From NCBI RefSeq assembly GCF_001432305.1, contig NZ_KQ483358.1, positions 2,603,822-2,667,821 of the forward strand: a stretch of 64,000 nt of DNA, read 5' to 3'. Positions 43,758-53,405 of the stretch are shown piece by piece. The stretch's first letter is position 1. Each line of letters opens with the position of its first letter. Below the pieces are notes generated by a model. The model was given only the letters and a program-made list of their open reading frames with translations. It had not been told where the DNA came from and did no database searches. Origin of the DNA: Curvibacter sp. PAE-UM. Its GTDB lineage: Bacteria > Pseudomonadota > Gammaproteobacteria > Burkholderiales > Burkholderiaceae_C. Position numbers and translations under genes: made by a program.

Positions 43758-44651
43758 GTGATCTGGAGTGAAGAACATTTTGTGACCCGTGAGGGCGTGC
43801 AACTCTATGTGTACCGCAAGCGCGCCAAGGCACCCGTGCCCGGCGAAGCGCCGCTGCCGGTGCTGATGCTGGTGCACGGCTCCACCGTCTCGGGTCGCAA
43901 CACCTACGACCTGCAGGTGCCCGGCGGCAAGGACTACTCGGTGATGGACTACTTTGCCGAACGCGGCTACGACGTCTGGACCCTGGACCACGAAGGCTAC
44001 GGCCGCTCGGGCTGGTCGGGCCGCGGCAACAGCGACATCAAGACCGGCGCCCTCGACCTGGCCGCCGCCATCCCCTTCATCCTGCAGAAAACCGGCGCGC
44101 AGAAGCTCAACCTGTTCGGCTCCTCCTCCGGCGCACTGCGCTCCTGCCTGTACACCGCCGCGCACCCTGATACGGTCGAGCGGCTGGGCCTCTCGGCCCT
44201 GGTCTACACCGGCGCCGGCTCCCCCACGCTGGAGCAGCGCCGCAAGAAGCTGCCCGAGTACTCGGCCAGCCCGCGCCGCAAGGTGGACCTGGCCTTTTAT
44301 GAGGGCATGTTCAACCGCGACAAACCCGGCAGCAGCGAGGACATCGTGCCCAAGGCCATCGCCGCGGCGGAACTGCCGCTGGTGAGCGAAGTGCCGACCG
44401 GCACCTATGTGGACATGTGCGCCAACCTGCCGGTGGCCACGCCCGAGGCCATCCCCTGCCCGACCCTGGTGATCCGCGGCGAATACGACGGCATCGCCGC
44501 CGAGCCGGACCTGCTGGACTTCTTCGCACGCCTGCCCACCAAGGACAAGGAGTTCGTCGTGCTCTCCGGCATTGCGCACAACCCGATGATGGGCGTGCAG
44601 CGCTACAAATTCCACTACGCGCTCGAGACCTTCCTGCGCCGGCCCGTCTGA
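43758..44651 (+). CDS. alpha/beta hydrolase, first of two paralogues
   Basis: 297 residues from a GTG start (MIWSEEHFV). The fold shows MLVHGSTVSGRNTYDLQVPG (oxyanion region), LDHEGYGRS, the nucleophile elbow NLFGSSSGALRS with Ser, and an Asp/His pair in IRGEYDGIA and SGIAHNPMMG. No signal peptide: cytoplasmic. Paralogous to the next gene, with shared GAGSPTL..RRKKLPE and FNRD.PG segments. Likely an esterase or C-C/amide hydrolase acting on a compound imported through the Bug system; substrate unknown. First gene of the LysR-controlled unit. Confidence 0.85.
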   Translation: MIWSEEHFVTREGVQLYVYRKRAKAPVPGEAPLPVLMLVHGSTVSGRNTYDLQVPGGKDYSVMDYFAERGYDVWTLDHEGYGRSGWSGRGNSDIKTGALDLAAAIPFILQKTGAQKLNLFGSSSGALRSCLYTAAHPDTVERLGLSALVYTGAGSPTLEQRRKKLPEYSASPRRKVDLAFYEGMFNRDKPGSSEDIVPKAIAAAELPLVSEVPTGTYVDMCANLPVATPEAIPCPTLVIRGEYDGIAAEPDLLDFFARLPTKDKEFVVLSGIAHNPMMGVQRYKFHYALETFLRRPV

Positions 44652-44680
44652 GCATCGATCACACCCAAGGAAACAAGACC

Positions 44681-45595
44681 ATGGCACATGTGCAGTGGAC
44701 CGGTGGCATCGAGCACTGGACCCATAAGGGCGACATCAAGCTCTTTCTCTGGCAGAAACCGGCCCAACCCAAGGTGCCCTACGCCGGCACCATCCTCTTT
44801 GTCCATGGTTCTTCCATGGCCTCGCAGCCGACCTTCGACCTCACGGTCCCCGGCCGGCCGCATTCCTCGGTCATGGACTGGTTCGCCGAGCGCGGCTTCG
44901 ACACCTGGTGTTTGGACAACGAAGGCTATGGCCGCTCCGACAAGCACCGGCCCATCAACTTCGACATCAGCAACGGTGCCGACGACCTGGCTGCCGGCAG
45001 CGAGTACATCCTGAAGACCACCGGTGTGGGCCAGCTGATGGTGTACGGCATCTCCTCTGGCGCGCTCAAGGCCGCGCTGTTTGCCGAGCGCCACCCCGAG
45101 CGCGTCGCCCGGCTGGCCCTCGATGCCTTCGTCTGGACCGGCGCAGGCAGCCCCACCCTGGCCGAGCGCCGGAAGAAGCTGCCGGAATTCCTGGCCAGGA
45201 ACCAGCGCCCGATCGACCGCGCCTTCGTGCACAGCATCTTCAACCGCGACCATCCGGGCTGCGCCGACGAGGCCACCAAGGAAGCTTTTGCAGATGCCAT
45301 CCTGACGCTGGACAGCGCCATGCCCACCGGCACCTACGTCGACATGTGCTCGAAGCTGCCGGTCGTCGAACCGCGCAACATCAAGGCGGCCACGCTCATC
45401 ATGCGCGGCGAGTTCGACGGCATCGCCAGCCTGGACGACCTGCTGAAGTTCTACGAGTTGCTGCCTTGCACCAACAAGCAGTTCAGCATCATGCAGGGTA
45501 TCTCCCATGCCAGCTTCCAGCAGAAGAATTATTTAATGGTCTACGCCATCCTGCACGGCTTCTTTGCCATGCCCGAACCTAGCTACAAGGGGTAA
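44681..45595 (+). CDS. alpha/beta hydrolase, second paralogue
   Basis: 304 residues. Start MAHVQWTGGIEHW, preceded by CAAGGAAAC. Motifs: ILFVHGSSMASQPTFDLTVPG, LDNEGYGRSDKH, nucleophile elbow VYGISSGALKA, acid in MRGEFDGIA and His in MQGISHASF. It keeps GAGSPTLAERRKKLPE and FNRDHPG shared with the gene upstream, 29 bp away, so a tandem duplication followed by divergence. Both copies keep their catalytic residues, suggesting different substrates or consecutive steps rather than decay. Substrate unknown. Confidence 0.86.
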   Translation: MAHVQWTGGIEHWTHKGDIKLFLWQKPAQPKVPYAGTILFVHGSSMASQPTFDLTVPGRPHSSVMDWFAERGFDTWCLDNEGYGRSDKHRPINFDISNGADDLAAGSEYILKTTGVGQLMVYGISSGALKAALFAERHPERVARLALDAFVWTGAGSPTLAERRKKLPEFLARNQRPIDRAFVHSIFNRDHPGCADEATKEAFADAILTLDSAMPTGTYVDMCSKLPVVEPRNIKAATLIMRGEFDGIASLDDLLKFYELLPCTNKQFSIMQGISHASFQQKNYLMVYAILHGFFAMPEPSYKG

Positions 45596-45600
45596 TCATC

Positions 45601-46578
45601 ATGACTGCACGCTTCTCCATCCGTCGTCTTTTCCTGGGCTCGCTGCTCGTGCTGGCAGCCGGCAGCGCCGCGGCGCAGGGCTATCCGAACCGCCCCGTGA
45701 AGATCATCGTGCCCTTCGGGCCCGGCGGCTTCACCGACGTGGTCGCGCGCATCATGGGCCAGAAACTCGGCGCGGCCATGGGCGGCTCCTTCGTGATCGA
45801 GAACAAGCCAGGCGCCGGCTCCACCATCGGCGCCGACCTGGTCGCCAAGGCCGCCCCCGATGGCTACACCTTGGTGATGGTCTCCTCGACCCACACGATC
45901 AGCCCCTCGATCTACAAGACGATCCCCTACGATCACATCAAGAGTTTCACCCCCATCAGCAAGCTGGTGGATTCCGCCTACGTGCTGGTGGTCAACCCGA
46001 GCAAGGTCCCGGCCACCAACGTGAAGGAATTCATCGCGCTGGCCAAGGCCAAGCCCGATACCCTGCGCTACGCCTCTTCGGGCAACGGCAGCACGCAGCA
46101 CCTGATGGGTGGCCTGTTCATCTCCATGACCGATGCCAAGCTCCAGCACATCCCCTACCGCGGCAGCAACCTGGCCATGACCGACCTGATCGGCGGCGTG
46201 GTCGAGAGCAGCTTTGCCGGCATCACCAACGCCCTGCCCCATCTGGCCAGCGGCAAGCTCAAGGCCCTCGCCGTGACCACGGCCACCCGCGCACCGCAAA
46301 TGCCCGACGTGCCCACCCTGCAGGAAGCCGGCGTGCCCGGTTATGACGCCAGCAACTGGCTGGCGCTGCTGGGGCCGGCCGGCATGCCCAAGGAAATCGT
46401 GCAGCGGCTCAACAGCGAGATCGCCAAGCTCATGGCCCAGCCCGACACGCAGAAGGCCCTGTTCGACGCTGGCGTGCAGGTCAGCCTGTCCACCCCCGAA
46501 GGCCTGACCAAGCTCATGCAGGACGAGACCGTCAAGTGGAACAAGATCGTCAAGGATGCCGGCGTCAGCATCGACTGA
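45601..46578 (+). CDS. Bug-family (TctC) periplasmic solute-binding protein
   Basis: 325 residues. The signal peptide includes SIRRLFLGS, twin-arginine-like, and ends AGSAAAQG. Bug signatures: YPNRPVKIIVPFGPGGFTDV, ENKPGAGSTIGADLVAKA, YASSGNGSTQHLMGG, IPYRGSNLAMTDLIGG and QEAGVPGYDASNW. It binds a carboxylate or similar ligand. It starts 5 bp after the hydrolase stop. No TctA/TctB permease is in the window; orphan Bug genes placed with catabolic enzymes are common in Burkholderiales and may use a shared permease or act as sensors. Confidence 0.93.
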   Translation: MTARFSIRRLFLGSLLVLAAGSAAAQGYPNRPVKIIVPFGPGGFTDVVARIMGQKLGAAMGGSFVIENKPGAGSTIGADLVAKAAPDGYTLVMVSSTHTISPSIYKTIPYDHIKSFTPISKLVDSAYVLVVNPSKVPATNVKEFIALAKAKPDTLRYASSGNGSTQHLMGGLFISMTDAKLQHIPYRGSNLAMTDLIGGVVESSFAGITNALPHLASGKLKALAVTTATRAPQMPDVPTLQEAGVPGYDASNWLALLGPAGMPKEIVQRLNSEIAKLMAQPDTQKALFDAGVQVSLSTPEGLTKLMQDETVKWNKIVKDAGVSID

Positions 46579-46584
46579 GCGACT

Positions 46585-47679
46585 TCAGACGAGTTCAGCC
46601 ACCCGGGCAGCGATGGCCAGGCTGCTGGTCAGCCCCGGCGACTCGATGCCAAACAGGTTGACCAGGCCTGGCACCCCGTGCCCGGCCGGCCCCTGAATCA
46701 CGAAGTCGCGTGCGGCCTCTCCCGGGCCGCTGATCTTGGGCCGGATGCCCGCGTAGCCGGCCTGCAGGGCCGCATCGGGCAGGGCCGGCCAGTACTTGCG
46801 CACCTCGGCATAGAAGCCATCACCGCGCGCCGGGTCCACCACCAGATCGTCGGGCGAATCCACCCACTGCACATCGGGGCCGAACTTGGCCTGGCCACCC
46901 AGGTCGATGGTCAGGTGCACGCCGAGGCCGGCCGCCTCGGGCACGGGGTAGATCAGGCGGGAAAACGGCGAGCGGCCAGCCAGCGTGAAGTAGTTGCCTT
47001 TGGCGTAAAACTCGCCGGGAATGTGGCGTGCGTCCAGCCCTTCGAAGCGGCGCGCCAGCCCGGGCGCGTGCACGCCGGCGGCGTTGACCACGGTGCGGGC
47101 TCGCAACTGCGTGCCATCCTCGGCCGTAAGCTCGATACCTTGCGGCGTCACGCGTGCCCGTGCCAGCGGCGAATTGAAGACCACCATGCCACCGGCGTTT
47201 TCGAGATCACCCTGCAGGGACAGCATCAACCCGTGGCTGTCGACGATGCCTGTGCTCGGCGACTGGACGGCCGCCACGCATTCCAGCGCCGGCTCCAGGG
47301 CGCGGGCCTGCTCGCGGGTCAGCAGCACCAGATCATCGACGCCGTTGGCCGCAGCCTTGGCCATGATGCCCTGCAATGCGGGGACCTGCTGCTCGGAGGT
47401 GGCGACGATGAGCTTGCCGCAGCGGCGGTGCCCGATGCCGCGCTCAGCGCAGTAGTCGTACAGCATCTGCCGGCCCTGCACGCACAGCAACGCCTTGAGC
47501 GAGCCCTGGGGGTAATAGATGCCGGCGTGGATGACCTCGCTGTTGCGCGAGCTGGTCTGTGTGCCTATGGCTTCGGCCGCTTCCAGCACCAGCACCTCGC
47601 GTCCGTTCAGCGCCAGCGCGCGCGCCACCGCCAGGCCGACCACACCCGCACCGATCACCACACAATCGACCTGTTCCAC
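46585..47679 (-). CDS. FAD-dependent oxidoreductase, L-2-hydroxyglutarate oxidase-like
   Basis: 364 residues. The N-terminal dinucleotide motif [14 protein letters not shown] binds [24 protein letters not shown] and [12 protein letters not shown] are characteristic of the L-2-hydroxyglutarate dehydrogenase/oxidase (LhgO) subfamily of DAO enzymes; a terminal [15 protein letters not shown] also fits. It likely oxidises a 2-hydroxy or amino acid and passes electrons to quinone or oxygen. It is convergent with the Bug gene and only 6 bp from it, so no functional link is implied. Confidence 0.85.
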   Translation of the reverse strand: MEQVDCVVIGAGVVGLAVARALALNGREVLVLEAAEAIGTQTSSRNSEVIHAGIYYPQGSLKALLCVQGRQMLYDYCAERGIGHRRCGKLIVATSEQQVPALQGIMAKAAANGVDDLVLLTREQARALEPALECVAAVQSPSTGIVDSHGLMLSLQGDLENAGGMVVFNSPLARARVTPQGIELTAEDGTQLRARTVVNAAGVHAPGLARRFEGLDARHIPGEFYAKGNYFTLAGRSPFSRLIYPVPEAAGLGVHLTIDLGGQAKFGPDVQWVDSPDDLVVDPARGDGFYAEVRKYWPALPDAALQAGYAGIRPKISGPGEAARDFVIQGPAGHGVPGLVNLFGIESPGLTSSLAIAARVAELV

Positions 47680-47725
47680 AGCTCAGCTCCGAAGGGCAAA
47701 GCTGGGAGCATAAGCGAGCTGCCGT

Positions 47726-49120
47726 TCAGCCCTCTTCGCCGCCCAGGGCCTTGTAGAGCTGGGCCGCGGCCGACCACATGGAACGACGCACCTGGATCAG
47801 GCTCTGCTGCACGGCAAAGAGCTGGCGCTGCGCATCCAGCACTTCGAGGAAGCTGCCCACGCCCTGGCGGTAGCGCGCCTGGGCAATGTCGGCTGCGCGT
47901 TGCTGCGAACGCTCCTGAGCCTCCACCGCCTTGAGCTGCTCGGCCAGCTGATCGCGCGCGACCAGCAGATCGGCCACTTCACGGAAGGCCTGTTGCACGG
48001 TGCGCTCGTAGTCGGCCACGGCAATGTTCTTGCGGACCGTGGCCAGGTCCAGGTTGGAGCTGTTGCGGCCGTAGTCGAAGATGGGCAGGCTGATGCTGGG
48101 CGTGAAGCTCCAGGCATCGGATCCGCTCTTGAACAGGCCGTCGATCTCACGGCTGGCCGTGCCGGCCGAAGCGGTCAGCGCGATGCGCGGAAAGAAGGCC
48201 GCACGCGCCGCGCCGATGTTTGCGTTGGCCGCCAGCAGGCGCTGCTCGGCCGCCAGCACGTCGGGGCGGCGCACCAATACCTGCGAAGGCAGATCGGCCT
48301 GCTGGTCCAGGGCGATGCCCTGCTCGGCCAGGGCCTTGCCCGCGGGCAGATCCCTGGGTTCGGTGCCCACCAAAGCGCGCAGGTAGTTGCGCGCTGCCGA
48401 CTGCTGACGCATCAGGGCCGACACCTCGGCACGTGCGCCTTCAAAAGCCGCATCGGCCTGCAGGTAGTCCAGGTCGCCGGCCAGTCCCGCCTGGCGCCGG
48501 CGGTCCACCAGCTCACGTGTCTGGGCCCGGGTCTCCATTGCGGACTGGGCCAGCACCAGACGCTCCTGCGCTTCGCTCAGGGAGAGATAGGCATCGGCCA
48601 CGCTGGACACCAGCGTCAGACGGAAGGCGCGTTCGGCCTGCTCAGTCGCCAGGTAGGAGGCCTTGGCCGCCTCGCTGAGGCTGGCCACGCGCCCCCAGAA
48701 GTCCAGCTCGAAAGACGACAGGCCCACGTTGACGTCGGCCCGCTGACCGATGACGGCGGCACCGGTGCTCGACAGGTCGGCCGGCGTGCGGCTACGCGCC
48801 AGCGAACCGCCGACGGCAACCGTAGGCAGACGGTCGGCCCGCTGGATGCCATAGAGCGCCTGGGCCTCGGCCACACGGGCCGTGGCGATGCGCAGGTCGC
48901 GGTTGTGCTCCAGCGAGAGCTTGATCAGGGCGCGCAGGCGCTCGTCAGGGAAGAAGCTGGCCCAATCCACCGGCTTGCCCGGCGCCGCAGTTGCCTTGAC
49001 GTCGTCGGGCCAGGCATCGGGCACGGAGAGTGCGGGACGCTCGTACGTGGGCGCAAAGGAACAGCCGGCCAGAGCCAGCAAGGCGAGCAGTGCCGCATAA
49101 CGAATTTGTTTAGGCACCAT
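47726..49120 (-). CDS. RND efflux outer-membrane lipoprotein (OprM/NodT family)
   Basis: 464 residues. Lipobox LALAGC with lipidated Cys20 after MVPKQIRYAALLALL. Two OEP repeats follow, each with helical hairpins such as LIKLSLEHNRDLRIATARVAEAQ and YERTVQQAFREVADLLVARDQL, typical of the TolC-like channel. Provides the outer-membrane exit for the pump encoded upstream. The ATG at 49120 overlaps the pump's 3' end by 11 bp; an earlier in-frame start would lack the lipobox context. Last gene of tetR-MFP-RND-OMF. Confidence 0.93.
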   Translation of the reverse strand: MVPKQIRYAALLALLALAGCSFAPTYERPALSVPDAWPDDVKATAAPGKPVDWASFFPDERLRALIKLSLEHNRDLRIATARVAEAQALYGIQRADRLPTVAVGGSLARSRTPADLSSTGAAVIGQRADVNVGLSSFELDFWGRVASLSEAAKASYLATEQAERAFRLTLVSSVADAYLSLSEAQERLVLAQSAMETRAQTRELVDRRRQAGLAGDLDYLQADAAFEGARAEVSALMRQQSAARNYLRALVGTEPRDLPAGKALAEQGIALDQQADLPSQVLVRRPDVLAAEQRLLAANANIGAARAAFFPRIALTASAGTASREIDGLFKSGSDAWSFTPSISLPIFDYGRNSSNLDLATVRKNIAVADYERTVQQAFREVADLLVARDQLAEQLKAVEAQERSQQRAADIAQARYRQGVGSFLEVLDAQRQLFAVQQSLIQVRRSMWSAAAQLYKALGGEEG

Positions 49121-52100
49121 GGTGGCCCTCCTCGCCTGCGGCTGCACCGCGCTGACGGCTGTGACCCGGGAAGAAACGGCTCACGACCAGATAAAACACC
49201 GGCACCAGGAAGATGGCCAGCACGGTGGCTGCGATCATGCCGCCCATCACGCCGGTGCCGATGGCGTGCCGGCTTTGCGCGCCGGCGCCGCTGGAGATGG
49301 CCAGGGGCAGCACCCCCACGATGAAAGCGATCGAGGTCATCAGGATCGGGCGCAAACGCAAGCGACAGGCCTCCAGGATGGCCTCCTTGAGCTCCATGCC
49401 CTTGTCCTGCAGACTGCGCGCGAACTCGATGATCAGGATGGCGTTCTTCGAGGACAGGCCGATGGTCGCGATCAGACCGACCTTGAAGTAGACGTCATTG
49501 GGCAAGCCGCGCATATAAACGGCCAGCAGCGCACCGAAGATGCCCAGCGGCACCACCAGCATGACCGACAGCGGGATGGACCAGCTCTCGTAAAGCGCTG
49601 CCAGGCAGAGGAAAACCACGATCAGCGACACGGCGAACAGCAGGGGGGCCTGCGAGCCCGACAGGCTCTCCTCAAAGGAGGTGCCGGACCAGGCGTAACC
49701 GATGCCCGGGGGCAACTGCCCCGCCACGTCCGCCATGGACTGCATGGCTTCGCCCGTGCTGCGGCCCGGCCCCGGGTTGCCCGAGAGCTTGACCGAAGGC
49801 ACGCCGTTGTAACGATCGAGCTTGGGGGCGCCCACCATCCACAGCGGTTTGACCACTTCGGACAGCGAGACCATGCCGCCGTTGCGGTTGCGCACCTGCA
49901 CCCGCAACATGGCTTCAGGGCTGGTGCGCACCTGCGGCTCGGCCTGCAGCTGCACGCGCAGGATACGGCCCTGCCGCTCGAAGTCGTTGATGTAGGCCAC
50001 GCCGAACAGGGTCTGCAGCGTCTCGTTGAGCGTCGCGATGTCCACACCCAGGGTCTGGGCCTTCTCGCGGTCGATCTGCAGCAGCAGCTGCGGACCCGGC
50101 GCCATGCCCTCCATGCGCACACCGGCCAGGCCCGGGTTGCCACTGGCCAGCTGCACGGCCAGGGCTTGCGCCTCGGCCAGCTTGTCCCGGCCCAGACCAC
50201 CGCGGTCCTGCAGGCGGAAATCGAAACCACCGACGGCGGCCAGTTCAGGAATGGGCGGGGGGTTGACGCTGAAGATGAAGGCCTGCTTGATGCCGAACAG
50301 GGCCATGTTGGCGCGCTGCACCACAGCCGTCGCACTGCTTTCCTTGGCCTTGCGCTCATCCCAGTTCTTCAGGCGCGTGAAGATCAGGCCCGCATTCTGG
50401 CCACGGCCGAAAAAGGAGAAACCGACCACACCGATGGTGTGCTCCACCTCGGGCTGCTGCAGGAAGAACTGCTCGGCCTGGTGGATCACCTCCACCGTAC
50501 GCTCCTGGGTCGCGCCCGGCGGCAGCATCACCATGCTGATGAAATAACCCTGGTCTTCTTCGGGCAGGAAGCTGCCCGGTAGCTTGGCGAACATCCAGAC
50601 CGTGGCCGCCAGGATGGCGCCGTAGACGATGAGCCAGCGGCCCGGGCGGCCCAGCATGCGGGTGACGTTGCGCACGTAGCCGCGTGTGGCGGCCGCAAAA
50701 CCGCGGTTGAACCAGCCAAAGAAGCCCGTCGTGGGCAGCACACCCGCCTCACCTGGCTTGTGCGGTTTGAGCAGCGTGGCACACAGGGCCGGGGTCAGCG
50801 TCAGGGCCATCAGGGCCGAGAACAGCATGGTCAGCACCAGGGTCACGGCGAACTGGCGGTAGATCGCGCCCACCGAGCCCGAGAAGAAGGCCATGGGGAT
50901 GAACACCGCCGACAGCACCACCGTGATGCCGATGATGGCGCCCACAATCTGGTCCATGGCCTTGGCGGTGGCGTCACGCGGCGAGAGGTGCTCCTCGCTC
51001 ATGATGCGCTCGACGTTCTCCACCACCACGATGGCATCGTCCACCACGATGCCGATGGCCAGCACCATGGCGAACAGCGTGAGCACGTTGATCGAATAGC
51101 CCAGCACGTAAAGCCCCAATGCCGCGCCGATCAGCGAGATCGGCACCACGATGGTCGGGATCAGCGTGGCGCGGAAGTTCTCGAGGAAGAGGTACATCAC
51201 GATGAAGACCAGGAACACCGCTTCGAACAGGGTCTTGATCACTTCATTGATCGAGATGTCGATGAAAGGCGTGGTGTCATAGGGCACTTCCCAGGCCACG
51301 CCCTTGGGGAAATAACGCTCGAGCTCATGCATGCGGGCACGCACCGCCTTGGCGGTGTCCAGGGCGTTGGCGCCCGGCGACACCTTGATGCCGACCGCTG
51401 CCGTGGGCTGGCTGTCCATACGGGCGAAGATGGAGTAGTCCTGCGCCCCCAGCTCCACACGCGCCACGTCGCGCACACGCACCAGCGAGCCGTCCGCCTG
51501 GGCCCGCACGACCACGTTGCCGAACTCCTCGGGCGAGGTCAGGCGCCCGCGCGTGATCACGGTGGCCGCGTATTCCATGCCCTTGGGCGAAGGGGGCTGG
51601 TTGATCTCGCCCACGGCCAGCAGCACGTTCTGCGTGCGCACGGCCGCGATCACCTCACCCGGGGTCAGGCGGTAGGCGGTGAGCTTGTCGGGATCGACCC
51701 ACAGGCGCATGGCGTACTCGGAACCGAAGAGCTGCGCCTCGCCCACGCCGGGCACACGCCGCAACTCGTCGATCACGCTGGCGGCCATGTAACTCGCCAG
51801 GTCCACGCCCTTGAGACTCTGGTCCGGCGAGTACAAGGTGATGAACATCAGGAAGTTGCGCCGCGTCTTGGTCACGTTGATACCGAGACGCTTGACCTCA
51901 TCGGGCAGGCGCGCCTCGACGCGCTTGATGCGGTTCTGCGTCTCGACCGAGGCGATCTCGACGTTGGTGCCGGTCTTGAAGGTCAGGTTGATGGTGCCGG
52001 TGCTCTGCTCGGAGGACGAATCCATGTAGAGCAGGTTCTCGATGCCGTTCATCTCCTGCTCGATCAGGGCCACCACCGTGTCCTCGACCACCTTGGCCGA

Positions 52101-52256
52101 AGCCCCGGGGTAGGTCACGTTGATGGCCAGCGCCGGCGGCGCCACCTCGGGGTACTGGGCCACCGGCAACTGGCGCAGGGCGAGTGCGCCGGCCAGGATG
52201 ATGACCAGGGCAATCACCCAGGCAAAAACCGGGCGGTCAATGAAAAATTTGGCCAT
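49110..52256 (-). CDS. RND multidrug efflux pump, inner-membrane subunit (AcrB/MexB type, HAE1)
   Basis: 1048 residues, twelve membrane helices with two large periplasmic loops. Start MAKFFIDRPVFAWVIAL is the HAE1 standard. The proton-relay aspartate pair lies in GIVVDDAIVVVENVERI, and RND duplicates such as VLPLAISSGAGAQSRHAIG are present. It exports hydrophobic drugs, solvents or aromatic compounds using the proton gradient. Located 6 bp after the adaptor gene and overlapping the outer-membrane gene. Confidence 0.96.
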   Translation of the reverse strand: MAKFFIDRPVFAWVIALVIILAGALALRQLPVAQYPEVAPPALAINVTYPGASAKVVEDTVVALIEQEMNGIENLLYMDSSSEQSTGTINLTFKTGTNVEIASVETQNRIKRVEARLPDEVKRLGINVTKTRRNFLMFITLYSPDQSLKGVDLASYMAASVIDELRRVPGVGEAQLFGSEYAMRLWVDPDKLTAYRLTPGEVIAAVRTQNVLLAVGEINQPPSPKGMEYAATVITRGRLTSPEEFGNVVVRAQADGSLVRVRDVARVELGAQDYSIFARMDSQPTAAVGIKVSPGANALDTAKAVRARMHELERYFPKGVAWEVPYDTTPFIDISINEVIKTLFEAVFLVFIVMYLFLENFRATLIPTIVVPISLIGAALGLYVLGYSINVLTLFAMVLAIGIVVDDAIVVVENVERIMSEEHLSPRDATAKAMDQIVGAIIGITVVLSAVFIPMAFFSGSVGAIYRQFAVTLVLTMLFSALMALTLTPALCATLLKPHKPGEAGVLPTTGFFGWFNRGFAAATRGYVRNVTRMLGRPGRWLIVYGAILAATVWMFAKLPGSFLPEEDQGYFISMVMLPPGATQERTVEVIHQAEQFFLQQPEVEHTIGVVGFSFFGRGQNAGLIFTRLKNWDERKAKESSATAVVQRANMALFGIKQAFIFSVNPPPIPELAAVGGFDFRLQDRGGLGRDKLAEAQALAVQLASGNPGLAGVRMEGMAPGPQLLLQIDREKAQTLGVDIATLNETLQTLFGVAYINDFERQGRILRVQLQAEPQVRTSPEAMLRVQVRNRNGGMVSLSEVVKPLWMVGAPKLDRYNGVPSVKLSGNPGPGRSTGEAMQSMADVAGQLPPGIGYAWSGTSFEESLSGSQAPLLFAVSLIVVFLCLAALYESWSIPLSVMLVVPLGIFGALLAVYMRGLPNDVYFKVGLIATIGLSSKNAILIIEFARSLQDKGMELKEAILEACRLRLRPILMTSIAFIVGVLPLAISSGAGAQSRHAIGTGVMGGMIAATVLAIFLVPVFYLVVSRFFPGHSRQRGAAAGEEGHHGA

Positions 52257-52262
52257 GGTCTT

Positions 52263-53405
52263 TTACTTTCCCTGCGTCACGGGCGCGCCGGCGGGTGGTG
52301 CCGGCGTCCAGGGCACGGGCTTGACGACGCTGCCCGGGCGGGCCTTCATATGCCCTTCGACGATCACCTGCTCGCCGCCAGCCAGGCCACTCGTGATGGT
52401 CCAGGTGCTGCCGCTCATGCCACCGAGCTTGACCGGGCGCGGTGCGACCTTGCCCTCGGCGTCCACGATCAGCACCGCAGCGCTGCCCTGGGACAACATC
52501 ACCGCGCGCTGCGGCAGCGTGATCAGCTTGTCGGCCTGGGCCTGCGCATAACGCACGCGCACGAACATGCCGGGCAGCAGTTCCTTCTTCGGATTCGGGA
52601 ACTCGGCGCGCAGCGAGACGGCGCCCGTGCCCGGATCCACCGCCAGGTCCGAGAACAGCAGCTTGCCCGTCAGCGGATAGACGCTCTCGTCCTCCAGCAC
52701 CAGCTCCATGCGCGCCTTGGTGGCACTGCGCCAGCGGCCGCTCTTGATCGCATCACGCAGGGCCAGCAGTTCGGCGCTGCTTTGCGTGAAGTTCACATAG
52801 ATCGGATCGATCTGCTCGATGGTGGCCAGCTGGGTAGCCTCGCCACGGCCGACCAGCGCGCCTTCGGTAACCAGGGTGCGGCCGATGCGGCCCGAGATCG
52901 GAGCCGGCACGGTCGTGTTTTCCAGGTCCAGTTCGGCGCGCGACAAGGCGGCCTCGGTCTGACGCAGCCGCGCTTCGGCGGTATCGAGCTCCTGCTGGCT
53001 CACAGCCTTCATCTCGACCAGGGGGCGGTAGCGGTTCACCACGGCCCGCGCCGCGGCGGTATCGGCCTTGGCGGCCTCGTAGCTGGTGCGGTAGGTCCGC
53101 GCATCGATCCGGTACAGGGGTGCCCCGGCCTTCACGTCCGATCCTTCGACGAACAGACGCTTCTCGACGATGCCTTCCACGCGGGCCCGCACCTGGGCGG
53201 TGCGCCAGGCCTGCAGGCGCCCCGGCAGGTCCTTGGTCAGCAGGGCCTCGCCCTGGCGCGCGATCACCACGGCCACTTCCGAGGGCGGCGGTGCGGCCCC
53301 CGGCCCGGCGGCGGCCGGCTTGGGTGCATCGGATTTGCCGCAGCCGCTGAGCAGCAAGACCACGGCTGTCGAAGCCAGGAGAGAGCGGTAGACAAACGGT
53401 TTCAT
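52263..53405 (-). CDS. RND efflux periplasmic adaptor lipoprotein (AcrA/MexA type)
   Basis: 380 residues. Lipobox LLLSGCGKS after MKPFVYRSLLASTAVVL. The order is membrane-proximal strands, a lipoyl half-motif with RVEGIVEKRLFVEGSDVKAG, a helical hairpin (YEAAKADTAAARAVVNRY ... ELDTAEARLRQTEAALSRA), then ISGRIGRTLVTEGALVG and the beta-barrel. Bridges pump and outer-membrane channel. ATG at 53405 overlaps the tetR stop by four bases (ATGA), so translation is coupled with its repressor. Confidence 0.94.
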   Translation of the reverse strand: MKPFVYRSLLASTAVVLLLSGCGKSDAPKPAAAGPGAAPPPSEVAVVIARQGEALLTKDLPGRLQAWRTAQVRARVEGIVEKRLFVEGSDVKAGAPLYRIDARTYRTSYEAAKADTAAARAVVNRYRPLVEMKAVSQQELDTAEARLRQTEAALSRAELDLENTTVPAPISGRIGRTLVTEGALVGRGEATQLATIEQIDPIYVNFTQSSAELLALRDAIKSGRWRSATKARMELVLEDESVYPLTGKLLFSDLAVDPGTGAVSLRAEFPNPKKELLPGMFVRVRYAQAQADKLITLPQRAVMLSQGSAAVLIVDAEGKVAPRPVKLGGMSGSTWTITSGLAGGEQVIVEGHMKARPGSVVKPVPWTPAPPAGAPVTQGK

